This document shows, piece after piece, positions 1-6,929 of a stretch of 8,670 nt of DNA. This DNA comes from Oscillospiraceae bacterium (GTDB lineage Bacteria; Bacillota; Clostridia; UBA1381), in NCBI GenBank assembly GCA_022508725.1, contig JAFLUR010000084.1, positions 1 through 8,670 of the forward strand. The letters are read 5' to 3'. Every line of letters begins with the position of its first letter. Within the stretch, counting starts at the first letter, position 1. A program made the position numbers and the translations under genes. The notes under the pieces are model-generated. The model searched no databases. It worked only from the letters and a program-made list of their open reading frames with translations, and was not told the DNA's origin.

Positions 1-1
1 G

Positions 2-349
2 CTTATGACAATGAGAGCCTGTGTGGGGAAATTATACGGCAAATGCCGGGGGAATCATGAAAATGCCTTTTCGCTGAAAGACCGTGTTAATGAGATATTT
101 CCGGTAATGTGCGGCGAAAACTGCATATCGTCATTGCTTAATTCAAAGCCCGTTTATATGGCGGATAAACTGGCGGATATAAAAAAATTGAAAATAAATT
201 CAATAAGATTGATATTTACTGTTGAAAAATTTTCCGAATGTGATAAAATAATTAGTATGTACAAGTATGCGTTGAGAGAAGATAAATCAGATGTGAAAAT
301 GATCGACAATACTTATACAAGAGGTCATTATTACAGAGGAGTGGAATAA
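2..349 (+). CDS. U32-family peptidase / RNA-hydroxylation protein, C-terminal end (5' truncated)
   Basis: The reading frame is open at the left edge, so this is the last 115 residues of a longer protein. An ATG at base 5 is in frame but is unlikely to be the true start. The piece resembles the C-terminal part of long clostridial U32 proteins: a start like LMTMRAC, then a DR...FPV segment, a SLLNSKPVYMADKL segment (LLNSKPLY.AD in relatives), and the ending YTRGHYYRGVE. Four cysteines at fragment residues 7, 15, 37 and 41 are spaced like metal or Fe-S ligands. Family knowledge: U32 members are annotated as collagenase-like peptidases, but several (TrhP, RlhA) act in tRNA or rRNA hydroxylation, so true proteolysis is uncertain. 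The gene ends 38 bases before dut and probably shares its transcript. The family call is fairly sure; substrate and role are not known. Confidence 0.78.
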   Translation, partial: LMTMRACVGKLYGKCRGNHENAFSLKDRVNEIFPVMCGENCISSLLNSKPVYMADKLADIKKLKINSIRLIFTVEKFSECDKIISMYKYALREDKSDVKMIDNTYTRGHYYRGVE

Positions 350-387
350 GGAAATACCGTAAACCGGTGTTTGCGGAGGCTTTGTTT

Positions 388-825
388 ATGAATGTCAAAT
401 TTAAAAAATTGCGCGCCGGGGCGAGGATACCCCGCTATGAGACAGAGGACGCCGCGGGAATGGATATATGCTATGCCGGCGATGAAAAGCTTGTGATAAA
501 AAAGGGAGAAATAAAAAAGGTGCCTTCCGGCATTGCTGTCGAAGCGGAGGAAAGGAATGTTGTCATTCTTTTATACGCAAGAAGCGGACTCAGCCTAAAA
601 GGATTGTCTATGGCAAACGGCGTGGGAGTTATAGACAGCGATTACAGAGGGGAGATAATATGTCCTATGATAAATCTCGGTGATGAGGATTATACGATAG
701 AGCCGGGCGAGAGAATAGGACAGATCGTTTTTACGCCCGTTATAAGAGCAATGGCGGAGGAAGCGGAGGAAATCGGCGAAACGAAGCGCGGAACCGGCGG
801 TTTCGGTTCCACCGGGAGAAAATAA
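388..825 (+). CDS. dut: dUTP diphosphatase (trimeric dUTPase)
   Basis: Hydrolyses dUTP to dUMP and pyrophosphate in the cytoplasm. This keeps uracil out of DNA and supplies dUMP for dTMP synthesis. The 145-residue length is normal for the homotrimeric family, and all five signature motifs are present in order: AGMD (residues 23-26), ARSGLSLKG (64-72), GVIDSDYRGE (80-89, D83 being the expected water-activating Asp), PGERIGQ (106-112), and the C-terminal glycine-rich arm RGTGGFGSTG (134-143) that closes over the active site. The ATG at 388 is chosen because GGAGG at 375-379 sits 8 bases upstream. An upstream in-frame GTG at 367 would place that site inside the gene. It lies 38 bases after the U32 gene and 36 bases before maf, another nucleotide-sanitising enzyme, and no promoter is visible between them. 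Confidence 0.96.
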   Translation: MNVKFKKLRAGARIPRYETEDAAGMDICYAGDEKLVIKKGEIKKVPSGIAVEAEERNVVILLYARSGLSLKGLSMANGVGVIDSDYRGEIICPMINLGDEDYTIEPGERIGQIVFTPVIRAMAEEAEEIGETKRGTGGFGSTGRK

Positions 826-861
826 CAGCCGGAATTGTGACTTGATTTTACGGAGGAAGAT

Positions 862-1461
862 ATGAAAATAGTTTTGGCATCGGGCTCACCGAGAAGACGT
901 GAGATATTATCCGGACTCGGTCTGGACTTTGAGATCGCCGTAAGCGACGCCGACGAAGGAACTGTCGAAAAGAACGGAGTCCCACCGGATATATATGTGC
1001 AGGAGCTTGCTCTTTTAAAGGCAAACGCCGTATTCAAACATGGAAAATATGCCGAAAAGACCCTTATAATATCGGCGGATACGGTCGTGGTGCTTGACGG
1101 AGAGATTTTGGGCAAGCCGTCGGGCAGGGATGATGCGTTCGATATGCTTTCGCGGCTTTCGGGAAGAGAACACAGCGTATATACAGGTATATGCGTGATA
1201 GATACCGAAAGGGCATTTGAGGCTACCGCGGTATGTGAAACAAGGGTAATGTTTGACGATGCGGACGCAGGCAGGATAAATGCTTATATAAATACCGGAG
1301 AGCCTGCGGATAAAGCGGGCGCTTACGGAATACAGGGCTTGGGAGCGCTTTTGATAAAGGGGATAAAAGGCGATTACTTCAATGTCGTCGGTTTGCCGGT
1401 CAAGACACTGGCGGATCTTTTGAAAAAGGAATTTGAATTTGATATTTTGGGAGGAAAATAA
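862..1461 (+). CDS. maf: Maf-type nucleoside triphosphate pyrophosphatase (dTTP/UTP type)
   Basis: Cytoplasmic house-cleaning enzyme that converts non-canonical or excess nucleoside triphosphates to monophosphates and pyrophosphate. In Bacillus, Maf has also been linked to septum inhibition. The 199-residue protein has the N-terminal signature ASGSPRRREIL (residues 6-16), the catalytic region SADTVV with Asp73, then GEILGKP with Lys85, and the C-terminal block YGIQGLGALL (155-164) followed by GDYFNVVGLP. Lys85 and Gln158 are the residues expected of the YhdE-like, dTTP/UTP-preferring branch rather than the YceF branch; this assignment is by eye. The start has GGAGG at 852-856, five bases upstream. 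The stop codon is one base from the mreB start, and the last codons of maf supply the mreB ribosome binding site, so the two genes are very likely co-transcribed and possibly translationally coupled. Confidence 0.95.
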   Translation: MKIVLASGSPRRREILSGLGLDFEIAVSDADEGTVEKNGVPPDIYVQELALLKANAVFKHGKYAEKTLIISADTVVVLDGEILGKPSGRDDAFDMLSRLSGREHSVYTGICVIDTERAFEATAVCETRVMFDDADAGRINAYINTGEPADKAGAYGIQGLGALLIKGIKGDYFNVVGLPVKTLADLLKKEFEFDILGGK

Positions 1462-1462
1462 A

Positions 1463-2485
1463 ATGGCGGTTTTTGCAAAGGATATAGGAATAGATTTGGG
1501 AACGGCAAACACGCTCGTACACATGAAGGGCAAAGGAATAATAGTGCGCGAGCCGTCTGTTGTCGCGATCGATAAAAATGAGAACCGTGTATTGGCGGTG
1601 GGCAATGAGGCAAAGGAAATGCTCGGCAGGACGCCGGGGAATATTGTCGCCATAAGACCCATGAAGGACGGAGTCATAGCCGATTTTGATATTACGCAGG
1701 AAATGATAAAGTATTTTATAAAAAAGGCTTACAGCGGAAGCAAAAGGATATTTAAGCCGAGAGTCGTTGTTTGTATACCGTCGGGTATTACGGATGTTGA
1801 GAAAAGGGCGGTCGAGGAGTCGGTCATAGAGGCGGGCGCAAAGGATGTATGCCTTATAGAAGAGCCTATGGCGGCGGCGATCGGAGCCAATCTGCCGGTT
1901 GAAGAAGCGTCCGGAAGCATGGTCGTGGACATAGGCGGAGGAACGACCGAGGTGGCGGTAATCTCGCTCGGCGGCATTGTAACAAGCAAATCGATAAGAA
2001 TTGCGGGAAACGCGCTCGATAATTCCATCATAAGCTTCATAAAAAAAGAATATAATCTTAATATAGGTGACAGAACGGCGGAAGAGATAAAAATAACAAC
2101 CGGTTCGGCATATAAATACAATAATGAGAGTAACTATAACGTAAGAGGACGCGACATGGTTTCGGGACTTCCCAAAAATATCGAAATTTCGGCGGCCGAG
2201 ATAAGAGAGGCTATGAGCGAGAATATTTCCGAAATGGTTGAGGCAATAAAATTTACGCTTGAAAAGACTCCTCCGGAGCTTGCGTCGGATATAATGGAGA
2301 GCGGGATAGTACTCACGGGAGGCGGAGCGCTTATAAGAGGTCTTGACAAGCTTATAGAGCAGTGTACGGGAATACCCGTTTATATTGCGGATAATCCGCT
2401 TGACTGCGTGGCTCTCGGAACGGGTAAGGCATTGGAGGATATAGATACGCTTATCAAGTCATCCGGCGGCAGAGGCAAAAGATAA
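1463..2485 (+). CDS. mreB: Rod-shape-determining actin homologue MreB
   Basis: Bacterial actin that polymerises on the inner face of the membrane and directs lateral cell-wall synthesis. At 340 residues it has typical family length. The actin-fold nucleotide site is complete: phosphate-1 loop DIGIDLGTANT (residues 7-17), catalytic-region EEP (133-135), phosphate-2 loop VDIGGGTTEV (155-164), and the adenosine loop LTGGGALIRG (284-293). The start is the ATG at 1463, preceded by GGGAGG at 1449-1454 with 8 bases between. A longer frame from 1433 would overlap the end of maf and add ten residues with no family match. Mbl and MreBH are close paralogues, but the position directly before mreC and mreD supports MreB. 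Related Firmicutes often carry radC between maf and mreB; here only one base separates them. Confidence 0.97.
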   Translation: MAVFAKDIGIDLGTANTLVHMKGKGIIVREPSVVAIDKNENRVLAVGNEAKEMLGRTPGNIVAIRPMKDGVIADFDITQEMIKYFIKKAYSGSKRIFKPRVVVCIPSGITDVEKRAVEESVIEAGAKDVCLIEEPMAAAIGANLPVEEASGSMVVDIGGGTTEVAVISLGGIVTSKSIRIAGNALDNSIISFIKKEYNLNIGDRTAEEIKITTGSAYKYNNESNYNVRGRDMVSGLPKNIEISAAEIREAMSENISEMVEAIKFTLEKTPPELASDIMESGIVLTGGGALIRGLDKLIEQCTGIPVYIADNPLDCVALGTGKALEDIDTLIKSSGGRGKR

Positions 2486-2491
2486 AAATAC

Positions 2492-2507
2492 CGGATTTTT
2501 TGATCCG
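2492..2507 (+). other. Small RNA hairpin in the mreB-mreC gap
   Basis: CGGAT at 2492-2496 and ATCCG at 2503-2507 form a 5-bp stem around the loop TTTTTG, seven bases after the mreB stop codon. No run of T follows the stem, so this is not a convincing terminator. It might mildly affect mRNA stability or processing between mreB and mreC. It is short enough to have arisen by chance. Confidence 0.25.
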
Positions 2508-2531
2508 ACATTTTACGGAAAGGGTTTATAA

Positions 2532-3362
2532 ATGTCTTTTTTTAAGAATAAAGTTGTTGTTGCGATAGGAATAATAATTGCCGCGGTTTTGACGGCTGCG
2601 GGTATAATGCAGATAACCGGAGGCAAAAATTATCTTACAAACGCGCTGATGGTCGTGATCTCACCCGCACAGTCGGCGGCGTCGTGGGTATCATCCTCAA
2701 TAGACAAGCTTTCGGTATCCATATGGGAAATGCACAGCTATAAGGAAGAAAACGAACGTTTGGTCAATGAAGTGAACGAGCTTAAAAGAGAAAGCCGCGG
2801 TATGGAGGAATATAAGGCAGAGAATGACAGGCTCAGAGAGCTGCTTGATATAAAAAATGTACAGATGAGCGAATACAACACAGTTGCGGCAAGAATTATC
2901 TCATACGAGCCGGATAATCGGAATGAGACCATAGTTATAGATAAAGGAACTCATCATGGGATAAAAGAGGGATCTGTTGTTGTGACGGGCGGAGGCGTTG
3001 TCGGACAGGTCACCGAGGCAGGGACCACATGGTCGAGAATATCAGCAATAATCAATCTTGACAATGCCGTCGGAGTAAGGGTCATCAGAACGGGAGAACC
3101 GGCGATCGTAGAGGGTGATCCCGAATACAGCCGCAGCGGAAACTGTATAATGACCTTCATAGGAAAGGATGCTTCCGTGATAGTCGGCGATCTGCTTGAA
3201 ACATCCGGACTCGGAGGGATATATCCTCCGGGTATGCCGGTAGGGACGGTTATAAAGGTCAATTCGGACAGTGCCGGCACGATGCAGTATGCGGTGGTCG
3301 AGCCTGTGGTTGACTTTAATAATCTGTATGAGGTATTGGTGATTTGTGATGGAGACCGGTAA
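2532..3362 (+). CDS. mreC: Rod-shape-determining protein MreC
   Basis: Bitopic membrane protein that links MreB inside the cell to PBP2 and the wall-building enzymes outside. The 276-residue protein has the standard order: a short cytoplasmic start, one transmembrane helix (about residues 8-29, rich in Ile, Val and Ala), a charged coiled coil for dimerisation (about 65-108, many Glu, Lys, Leu and Arg), then an extracellular two-lobed beta domain (about 115-275). The beta domain includes TGGGVVGQV (152-160) and YPPGMPVGTV (231-240), both typical of the family. The ATG at 2532 follows an A/G-rich GGAAAGGG site. It lies 46 bases after mreB, and its last 14 bases overlap the start of mreD, so the two are probably translationally coupled. 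Confidence 0.95.
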   Translation: MSFFKNKVVVAIGIIIAAVLTAAGIMQITGGKNYLTNALMVVISPAQSAASWVSSSIDKLSVSIWEMHSYKEENERLVNEVNELKRESRGMEEYKAENDRLRELLDIKNVQMSEYNTVAARIISYEPDNRNETIVIDKGTHHGIKEGSVVVTGGGVVGQVTEAGTTWSRISAIINLDNAVGVRVIRTGEPAIVEGDPEYSRSGNCIMTFIGKDASVIVGDLLETSGLGGIYPPGMPVGTVIKVNSDSAGTMQYAVVEPVVDFNNLYEVLVICDGDR

Positions 3363-3882
3363 TTTAAAAAAGAATATATACATCGGAATATGGATATTTA
3401 TTCTGGTTATTTTCCGGACGAGTGTATGCGTGTATTGGGATATAAAAGGCGTTTCGCCCGATATATTGTTTGTGTTTGTGATATGCTTTGCGGTCTTGGA
3501 AAAAAGCTTTTCTTATTGTGTTGCGGTGCCTGTTGTCTGCGGCTTCATTATGGATACGCTTGCGGGAAGAACCATGTTTTTGAGCGTGCTTTTATTTTCG
3601 CTGTCCGCGCTTATTACATATGCGGCGGGAGAACATTTTTTTAAGGAAAAGATAGCCTTTGCGATGCCCTGTGTATTTGTGTTTACATTTATAAGCGAAT
3701 TTTTGCTTATGCTTCTGTCAATGGGCACGGGAGCGGATATGGTTAGGGAAATAAAGAGCGTAATACTGCCCGCGGCATTGTATAATACCGCAATGACCGC
3801 GGTGATATACCCGATGTGCAAATTTACGCTCTGTAAAAAGGTGCGCCGTGAACTGATAAAAAAGGTACGCAAGAGATATTGA
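3349..3882 (+). CDS. mreD: Rod-shape-determining membrane protein MreD
   Basis: Integral membrane partner of MreC in the elongation complex. The 177-residue protein is almost entirely hydrophobic, with about five or six membrane segments (roughly residues 11-30, 37-52, 57-70, 76-95, 103-125 and 138-157) and a short basic cytoplasmic tail ending KKVRKRY. Sequence conservation in MreD is low; the call rests on topology, length and its place between mreC and PBP2. The start is ambiguous: GTG at 3346 and ATG at 3349 are adjacent and in frame. I prefer the ATG, with GAGG at 3330-3333 as a distant ribosome site. Both starts lie inside the end of mreC, which suggests translational coupling. The PBP2 start follows 14 bases after the stop. 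Confidence 0.92.
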   Translation: METGNLKKNIYIGIWIFILVIFRTSVCVYWDIKGVSPDILFVFVICFAVLEKSFSYCVAVPVVCGFIMDTLAGRTMFLSVLLFSLSALITYAAGEHFFKEKIAFAMPCVFVFTFISEFLLMLLSMGTGADMVREIKSVILPAALYNTAMTAVIYPMCKFTLCKKVRRELIKKVRKRY

Positions 3883-3896
3883 TATTTGGAGGTTGT

Positions 3897-5993
3897 ATGA
3901 AATCTAGATTCTTGATAATCAGATGTATAGTGGGAATTGCTTTGGCTGCGCTTATAATCAGGACGGGATATTTGCAGATTTTCAGGGGGAGCCGGTATCT
4001 TGCCATCTCAAACAAGCGCGTGGCAAATTCGGTCGTCGTGAAGGCGCCGCGCGGTGAAATATACGACCGCAACGGAAAGCCTATGGTAAGCAACCGTATA
4101 GGATATGCTCTGCAATTTCTGAAGACGGATAAAACAAATGACGAGATATATGAAATGCTCCTCAAATGCCTTGATATACTTGCCGAATCCGGATACATAT
4201 ATCAGGATTCCTTCCCGGTGGATATTGCAAGCTGGGATTACAGGTTCGGAGACGATAACGGAAGCGGAAGCGCCGAGGATGAAAGAACGTCATGGTTTAA
4301 GGAAAGAAAAAACGGGGATAAAAAGCTTATCGATCTTAACGATAATATGAGCGCGAGGGAGCTGTTTGATTTTTATAAGCGATATTACAAGATAAGCGAC
4401 GATTACAGCGAATATGATGTGCGCAGAATTATCGGACTGCGCTACGACGCGGAGCTTGCGGGAGGATTTTCCACAAAAACTCCCTTTACGATAGCGTCCG
4501 ATGTGGATATAAATGTGGTAACAAAGATAAAGGAAAGAGGAAATGAGTTTGACGGCATAAGCGTGGTAAACGAGTATGTCCGCAATTATAATATGGGTAC
4601 CCTTGCGGCTCATGTACTCGGCAGAATGGGAAAAATCAGTCCGGATGAATATGAACGTCTCAAGGATAAGGGCTACGGATATAATGAGTACGTCGGAAAA
4701 CAAGGCGTTGAGGGAATTGCGGAGGAATATCTGCACGGAACGGACGGTTCGACAAGCTCGGAACAGAACATAAACGGAAACAATGTGAAATTGATACAGG
4801 ATGTTGAGCCTATACCGGGTAATTTTGTTGTTCTTACCATTGATTCGGATCTGCAAAGTGTGGCGGAGGAGTCTTTGAGCAGAAATATAGAAACAATAAG
4901 CAGAAACGGAAAAAATCAGGAGAAAAAGGGCGGAGACGCAAATGCGGGGGCGGTTGTCGTTATAGATATAAAAAACGGCGATCTGCTTACAATGGCGTCA
5001 TATCCGACCTACGATCCGTCCACATTCAACCGGGATTATGCCGAGCTCAATGAGGATAAAGACAAGCCTATGTTTAACAGAGCGCTCGGAGGAACATATA
5101 CGCCGGGTTCAACCTTCAAGCCGCTCAGCGCGATTGCCGCGATCGAAAGCGGAAATGTGGGAATTAACGAGATCATCGAGTGCAAGGGTATATATGCGTT
5201 TTACAAAAGCTATCAGCCGAGATGCTGGATATGGACGGAGCAGCACAGAACTCACGGGAAGCTGAATGTTTCCGGCGCAATTGAAAACTCCTGCAACTAC
5301 TTTTTCTATGAGGCGGGCAGACGTATGGGAATAGAAACTCTTGACGAATACGCAAAAAAGTTCGGACTCGGCGAGCTTACCGGACTTGAGTTCGGCGAGG
5401 AGGTACGCGGAAACGTGGCAAGTCCCGCACTGAAAGAAAAGATAGGACAGACGAAAGAGGATAAGACGTGGTACGGCGGAGATACGATACAGGCGGCTAT
5501 AGGTCAGTCGGACAGCACATTTACGCCGATACAGCTTGCAAATTACATTGCGACCATAGCAAACGGCGGAACAAGATATAAAACGAATATCATAAAATCG
5601 GTACGTTCATCGGTAGACGGAAGTACCGTCATGAACAGAGAACCGCAGGTGGCGGAAAGAATAAATATGTCGGCGGAGACGGTTGAGGCGGTCAAGAACG
5701 GAATGAGAAAGGTTGTCGAGGAAGGCTCGGCAAGCCAGATTTTTGAAAATTATCCCCTATCGATAGGAGGAAAAACGGGAACCGCGCAGGTGGGAACAAA
5801 GGTAAGCAACAATGCGCTGTTTGTGGCGTTCGCTCCGTTTGAAAATCCGGAGATAGCGGTATGCGTGGTAATAGAGCACGGCGTTAGGGGAGCAAATGCC
5901 GCCAATGTCGCCAGAGATATTTTTGATGAGTATTTTAATATCAATCATGTTAATGTAGAGGATAATTATACTATAGGAACAGTGCTTCAGTAG
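3897..5993 (+). CDS. mrdA: Penicillin-binding protein 2 (class B transpeptidase of the elongasome)
   Basis: Peptidoglycan D,D-transpeptidase that cross-links side-wall glycan strands outside the membrane. It is 698 residues: one N-terminal membrane anchor (about 5-23), the dimerisation or pedestal domain (about 50-330, starting with APRGEIYDRNG), and the transpeptidase domain (about 350-670). The three catalytic motifs are intact: STFK (Ser405 nucleophile, Lys408), SCN (465-467) and KTGT (626-629). No PASTA domain follows, which argues against SpoVD or PBP2x types with PASTA. An acidic, Ser/Gly/Asp/Glu-rich insert near residues 115-150 is probably a flexible loop. The ATG at 3897 has GGAGG at 3888-3892, four bases upstream; a TTG at 3879 is rejected because it would include that site and overlap mreD. 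The context directly after mreBCD supports the elongation role. The usual polymerase partner RodA is not in this window. Confidence 0.95.
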   Translation: MKSRFLIIRCIVGIALAALIIRTGYLQIFRGSRYLAISNKRVANSVVVKAPRGEIYDRNGKPMVSNRIGYALQFLKTDKTNDEIYEMLLKCLDILAESGYIYQDSFPVDIASWDYRFGDDNGSGSAEDERTSWFKERKNGDKKLIDLNDNMSARELFDFYKRYYKISDDYSEYDVRRIIGLRYDAELAGGFSTKTPFTIASDVDINVVTKIKERGNEFDGISVVNEYVRNYNMGTLAAHVLGRMGKISPDEYERLKDKGYGYNEYVGKQGVEGIAEEYLHGTDGSTSSEQNINGNNVKLIQDVEPIPGNFVVLTIDSDLQSVAEESLSRNIETISRNGKNQEKKGGDANAGAVVVIDIKNGDLLTMASYPTYDPSTFNRDYAELNEDKDKPMFNRALGGTYTPGSTFKPLSAIAAIESGNVGINEIIECKGIYAFYKSYQPRCWIWTEQHRTHGKLNVSGAIENSCNYFFYEAGRRMGIETLDEYAKKFGLGELTGLEFGEEVRGNVASPALKEKIGQTKEDKTWYGGDTIQAAIGQSDSTFTPIQLANYIATIANGGTRYKTNIIKSVRSSVDGSTVMNREPQVAERINMSAETVEAVKNGMRKVVEEGSASQIFENYPLSIGGKTGTAQVGTKVSNNALFVAFAPFENPEIAVCVVIEHGVRGANAANVARDIFDEYFNINHVNVEDNYTIGTVLQ

Positions 5994-6008
5994 AGGAGGA
6001 ATTTTCAG

Positions 6009-6641
6009 GTGATAAAGGAAAATGTAGTGCTTAAAGGCGACAGAAACGGAGTAAAGATCGTTTTATCTCCGGATGTGCCGTTTGGGGTGATAACAGAGGA
6101 GCTGACGGCAAAGCTTGAAAGCGCGGTGAATTTTTTTTCAAAGGGTTCATGCAATATAAATTTTACGGGCAGAAAGCTTACTCAGTCGGAAAAGCTTGAG
6201 CTTGAACAGACCGTACTCAGAATACTCAAGGACGCCCGTATAAATATAGGGTATGAGACCGAGCCGGTGAAAAAACCGAAAATTTTCAGCGATATAAACG
6301 CGGGATACACAAAATTCTGCGAGGGAACGATAAGAAGCGGTCAGAGAGTGGAGTCGGAGGGAAATCTTGTTATAATAGGTGATGTAAATCCCGGCTCGGA
6401 GGTCATAGCGGCGGGAAGCATTGTCGTTATGGGCGCGGTAAGGGGAATAATCCATGCCGGATGCACCGGGAACAGAGAGGCATATATCGTGGCGCTTAAT
6501 ATGTCGCCTACGCAGATAAGAATTGCGGATATAATAACACGTCCTCCCGATAATGATGTGAGAGGGACCACGCTTCCCGAACGGGCATATATAAAGGATA
6601 ACAATATATATATAGATGAATATTTGAATACCGGCAGATGA
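6009..6641 (+). CDS. minC: Septum-site-determining protein MinC
   Basis: Inhibitor of FtsZ ring assembly, brought to the membrane at the poles by MinD. The 210-residue protein has the short N-terminal FtsZ-antagonist domain (about 1-80), a linker, and the C-terminal beta-helix domain (about 105-185) with the MinD-binding RSGQ (109-112), then the glycine-spaced turns GDVNPGSEVIAAGSIVVMG and GIIHAGCTGN. The start is a GTG at 6009 with AGGAGG at 5994-5999, nine bases upstream, beginning right after the PBP2 stop. The strong site and the absence of any better ATG make GTG secure. It sits 15 bases after PBP2 and so most likely belongs to the mre-PBP2 transcript, while minD lies 288 bases further on behind its own promoter. 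Confidence 0.94.
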   Translation: MIKENVVLKGDRNGVKIVLSPDVPFGVITEELTAKLESAVNFFSKGSCNINFTGRKLTQSEKLELEQTVLRILKDARINIGYETEPVKKPKIFSDINAGYTKFCEGTIRSGQRVESEGNLVIIGDVNPGSEVIAAGSIVVMGAVRGIIHAGCTGNREAYIVALNMSPTQIRIADIITRPPDNDVRGTTLPERAYIKDNNIYIDEYLNTGR

Positions 6642-6746
6642 TGGCTTATGATGGTAAATACCGGTAAAATATTATCAAATTTATACATAAATAAATCATC
6701 ATTATAGGTTATTTTTAATAAATGTAATTATTTTTCACAAAAAATA

Positions 6747-6775
6747 TAGACAATCGTGTCCGGATATGATATAAT
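6747..6775 (+). promoter_or_regulatory. Vegetative (sigma-A type) promoter for minD-minE-mgsA
   Basis: TAGACA at 6747-6752 (5 of 6 match to TTGACA) is followed by exactly 17 bases and then TATAAT at 6770-6775 (6 of 6), in an AT-rich stretch. Transcription would start near 6782, giving a leader of about 150 bases before the minD ATG. The AT-rich bases upstream (about 6690-6746) could act as an UP element. Nothing else in the minC-minD gap looks like a promoter, and no terminator is visible after minC, so read-through from the upstream operon is also likely. Confidence 0.75.
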
Positions 6776-6798
6776 ATAAACAAATTGATTTTCATGGT

Positions 6799-6841
6799 AA
6801 TTCCATAATTTAACACAATACCGTTAAAGGTATATGGAATT
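6799..6841 (+). repeat. Inverted repeat / potential leader hairpin upstream of minD
   Basis: AATTCCATA (6799-6807) is perfectly complementary to TATGGAATT (6833-6841). Between them, ATACC (6818-6822) and GGTAT (6829-6833) can form an inner stem around GTTAAA; base 6833 is shared, so the outer stem would shorten by one pair. The left arm can also pair with the second TATGGAAT at 6848-6855, or locally through CCAT (6803-6806) with ATGG (6794-6797). In RNA these would be competing structures; in DNA the arms could be an operator. There is no T-run for termination. Function is unknown; only the base pairing is seen. Confidence 0.5.
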
Positions 6842-6877
6842 GGGATGTATGGAATAAAAACATACGGAATGAAAATA
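6833..6877 (+). repeat. Three 15-bp direct repeats in the minD leader
   Basis: TATGGAAT at 6833-6840, TATGGAAT at 6848-6855 and TACGGAAT at 6863-6870 recur at an exact 15-base period. The sequences after the core differ (TGGGATG, AAAAACA, GAAAATA), and the third unit is followed by a decayed TACTGATAA at 6878. The array lies downstream of the predicted transcription start and 60-97 bases before the minD start, so it would be part of the 5' untranslated RNA. It may be a protein-binding array or a product of slipped replication. No known operator is recognised. Confidence 0.6.
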
Positions 6878-6929
6878 TACTGATAAATTTATATTTGATA
6901 TGCGATTTTTTTTAACCGGAGGTCAGACA

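Noticed and set aside
1015..1677. 220-codon open frame on the minus strand across maf and mreB
   Set aside because: It lies opposite two clearly coding genes, has no family-like sequence and no ribosome site in keeping with the region. It is a shadow frame.
5109..5628. Possible inactive PBP2 because of the unusual SCN motif
   Set aside because: The family motif is SxN, so Cys at the middle position is allowed. STFK and KTG are intact.
6642..6746. Possible terminator after minC
   Set aside because: Only weak AT pairings (such as AATAA with TTATT near 6717-6733) and the short palindrome TACCGGTA at 6659-6666 are present. There is no GC-rich stem followed by a T-run.
6845..6883. 12-codon open frame in the minD leader
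   Set aside because: No good ribosome binding site precedes it, and it coincides with the 15-base repeats, which explain its YGI/YGM pattern. It is mentioned as a possibility but not called as a gene.
6900..6929. Earlier in-frame ATG giving MinD ten more residues
   Set aside because: The GGAGG ribosome site at 6918-6922 would be inside the gene, and MinD proteins begin just before the Walker motif as they do from 6930.
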